In this document: one piece after another, positions 18,110 to 20,340 of the stretch | Position numbering within the stretch: position 1 is the stretch's first letter | Layout: each line of letters opens with the position of its first letter | Assembly (NCBI GenBank): GCA_016758965.1 | Contig: JAEPRB010000207.1 | Coordinates: 1-20,340 of the forward strand | Direction of reading: 5' to 3' | Source of the DNA: Circinella minor | Taxonomy: Eukaryota; Mucoromycota; Mucoromycetes; Mucorales; Lichtheimiaceae | Length of the DNA: 20,340 nt | Translations under genes and position numbers: made by a program | The notes under the pieces: generated by a model | What the model saw: the letters and a program-made list of their open reading frames with translations, nothing else | The model's database searches: none | Told to the model about the DNA's origin: nothing

Positions 18110-19985
18110 CTAGCCAGCAGGAAGTTCTTCTTGCAATTTGGCATAGCTTTCTTCTCCATGTACCTCACCATGGATATGTAATAGAATTTCGGAAAGGTCA
18201 ATCATAAATGTATCCTCGGGTAATTCTTCATCTTAATCTTCATCGTCATTCAAATCTTCTTCCCCGGCTATCACATTCTCTTCACTATTTTCGTCAAACA
18301 TAAACCCATTTATCTTATAAAATTGTTTTTTGGCATCTGCCAGTTTACGCTCAATTAAACATTCATATGCAACTCCTCGCTCTTCAGTTTCTTTCGCCTT
18401 CAACAATCTCCTACATCTCCGAGTTGCATATGAATTCAATTCTCTTGCCTCGTCCTAAAAAAACGTATCAATTGTTAATTACTTGTACTACGTTATTACT
18501 TATATGGTATTATCAATAATAATGCTTGTAACGTATTTACCTCCAACAATCTAATCTCCTCATCAGCACGTAACTGCCTCGAGTATTCACGTAACGCACC
18601 AAAGTCAAGCCTGCTACTCGTGTCATATTCCCAAAATGTACTTTCCAGTGATTTGATCTCATTGAATACCATGTCAGGAAAATTAGGGTCTAATCCCTTG
18701 CATGCGTTGTTATAATCATTAAGGATTTTCTTTGCCTTTGCTGTTGCATTATTGGCAGATCTTATGATTTGAGTGCTTGTGTTATGCCCTTTATTACATC
18801 AATAAATCGATTAGCTCACATACTTTTTAAAAATAAAAATGAGAAAGATATGCAGTATTTCTTTTACCTAATTTTCCTGAACGATGGAGGACATCTTTGA
18901 GAATGTTTTGGCTTGTAACAATTGCTTTTAGCTTTTTTTTTTAAATTATTGCAGGTTCTTTCTATGAGATTTTTTTTTGACTTTTTTGAAGTCATCGCAA
19001 TCTTGGGACCATCTTCTATCTTCTGTTATTTTTTTCTTTTTCTCAAGCTTTTTTTATTTCTGAACAAGCTTTTTTATATGATGCACTATCAATTAATGAC
19101 AATGCATTATATAGTGTTTCTAAAACATCCTCAGGAGATAGAACTTCTTGATTTGCTGTTGCAAGCGCGTCCCTAGTTATTATTGATACGTAATTAGATA
19201 TTGATGACAATAAATGTGACAACAACACTATATAAGTAACACAATAACATTAAAAGACTTACTGAGCCGTATAAAATATTTCTAGATGATGAACGTATTG
19301 TTCATCTAGTTTTTGTTGGTCGGACCGCTCATCAACATATGCAAGCTGAACCGATTGAACAAATGAATCCCACCCAGATTCGAATTCTTCATTTGTCAAT
19401 ACTATTCTTTTTCTTTGTAATTCTTTACGGGACTTCTTTTTTACTCCTTCAGCATGCTTACGTCGACGGGCCAGCCGTGAAGCTATCATAACAGTATAAC
19501 ATCAAAAGTAAGCTTCAATATTTACTCATATATATGTATAGTAATAAACTTACGTAATCCATCGACGCGCATTTTTAAAAGTGTGTAATCGCCGTTGGTT
19601 GGAGAAAGTTCCCTTCTCAGGTTTTCAATTGCTGTTCGTTCAGAAATGAACTTCCCAGCTTCGGTTCCAGCCCTTGCATTGAATATACGTTTCAACTCAG
19701 GGTCTAATGTACTTTTCCACTTGAAGCCCTCAGGTAACCCGATACCTATTATTATAATATTAATATTAATATACGTCTATATATTACATAGTGTTTTCAT
19801 ATATGATACAGACCCCTTTTGGCAACTTCGTACTCGGGATGAGCATCATCAGCTTTGACGGAAGCGTAGAACACGAAAATGTTCCGCTCTCCAAGTTTTC
19901 TATCACCATGCTTCAAAGGAAGTTGGGGTCTAAAGGTGTTGTTTCGTACACGCTCGATTTTGCTGTTGCTGGTGGTTTGAGACAT
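18110..19985 (-). pseudogene. Relic C: recently broken multi-exon gene, unknown family
   Basis: Exons 19814-19985 (start MSQTTSNSKIERVRNNTF), 19554-19745, 19263-19482, 18868-19172, 18541-18788 and 18110-18454. All five junctions are GT-AG with matching phases. Residues are mostly charged and helical: GLPEGFKWKSTLDPELKRIF, DYTLLKMRVDGLPSRLARRR, NEEFESGWDSFVQSVQLAY, EVLSPEDVLETLYNALSLID, LDPNFPDMVFNEIKSLEST, LREYSRQLRADEEIRLLEDE, and an acidic end DEELPEDTFMIDLSEILLHI with TAG at 18110-18112. Damage: a one-base frameshift at an A run near 19056 (TEDRRWSQDCDDFKKVKKKS continues in the other frame), a stop and a second frame change near 18940-18950, and a TAA at 18233-18235 inside the acidic tail. 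I do not recognise the family. The homopolymer shifts could be sequencing errors, but the internal TAA is not in a homopolymer. A coiled-coil C-terminal region is likely. Confidence 0.7.
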
Positions 19986-20340
19986 TATGATAAGAATTAA
20001 AAAAAAAAAAGTAGTAAAGAACTAAAAAAGTTGAAAGAAGTAGTAAATCAGAGGTGGCAACAATTTATATTCATGTCGGATAATAATTAAAACGAGTCAC
20101 TAAAATCAAAATTTAAAAGTGGGTAAGTAAATGGGTTAGATGGGTAACCCATTTGGGTTATGATTTGTGAATTATAACCTTTTAACTGAGAAAATTTGCG
20201 TGCTTGCCCCCCACACCCCCCAGCCGTTTCCCAAGAAACGCGGGCACGTGATCTAACAAAACGGAAATATATTTTTTCCAATTTAAGCACCGACACAAGA
20301 ATCGACATCAGGTCTATTTGGATTAACCATACCTAAACAA
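19986..20340. promoter_or_regulatory. 5' flank of relic C with CACGTG box
   Basis: Contains CACGTG (20245-20250), the bHLH E-box core, within a locally GC-richer stretch (20200-20255). A palindrome ATGGGTAACCCAT lies at 20140-20152 amid several GGGTAA/GGGTTA words. It may be the old promoter of relic C or belong to a gene beyond the right edge. A minus-strand open frame at 20087-20308 has no supporting feature and is not called. Confidence 0.3.

Noticed and set aside
11060..19985. Reassigned stop codons (TAG/TAA read as Gln) instead of pseudogenes
   Set aside because: The three intact genes have no in-frame TAA or TAG, and the relics also have TGA stops and frameshifts.
20087..20308. Minus-strand frame of 73 codons
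   Set aside because: No domain, no visible splice partner and an irregular GC-rich patch; not enough to call.

Overview
The window looks like nuclear DNA of an AT-rich fungus, most likely a Mucoromycete (Mucorales-like). The evidence is short GT-AG introns (mostly 65-125 nt), very frequent A/T homopolymers, and proteins that look fungal: a hexokinase-family protein, a beta-trefoil/CipC (DUF3759) fusion and a GRIP golgin. Some decayed genes resemble, from memory, multicopy families of Mucorales. The species cannot be fixed from the sequence. Nearly all genes, intact or broken, lie on the minus strand.

Left part (1-10.3 kb). Positions 1-655 are a purine-rich, homopolymer-loaded 3' flank with a duplicated block of about 120 bp. 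Positions 656-2709 hold a 4-exon hexokinase-family gene (480 aa) whose splicing is clean but whose catalytic loops are mostly altered, so it is probably a non-catalytic or regulatory paralogue. Positions 2710-5735 are low-complexity DNA with a decayed PIF/Harbinger-type transposase (4572-4945, plus strand) and two fragments of a terminal-inverted-repeat element. Positions 5736-7465 hold a 9-exon gene (337 aa): a three-QxW beta-trefoil, an NPYG-repeat linker and a CipC domain, with an 18-nt exon and one GC-AG intron. Only 147 bp further on, 7613-10339 hold a 13-exon coiled-coil golgin (526 aa) ending in a GRIP domain. Summed exon lengths of all three genes give complete open frames.

Right part (10.3-20.3 kb). 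This is a graveyard. Relic A (11060-14680) is a lineage-specific gene broken by stops and frameshifts. Its 3' exon is duplicated in tandem, and a 241-bp Harbinger-type MITE sits in one exon with a TTA target duplication; removing the MITE restores the exon. One fragment carries a D...ExK arrangement like PD-(D/E)XK nucleases. Upstream lies a 199-bp tandem duplication about 94% identical. Relic B (16115-17777) and relic C (18110-19985) are two further broken minus-strand genes. Relic C keeps nearly all its splice sites and looks recently inactivated. Remaining stretches are AT-rich with no gene I can support.

The intact genes suggest ordinary housekeeping or stress functions (sugar kinase family, stress/antibiotic-response family, Golgi tethering) with no evident joint pathway. 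The most distinctive points are the degenerate hexokinase, the MITE-split relic with a nuclease-like motif, and the sharp boundary between the intact and decayed halves.
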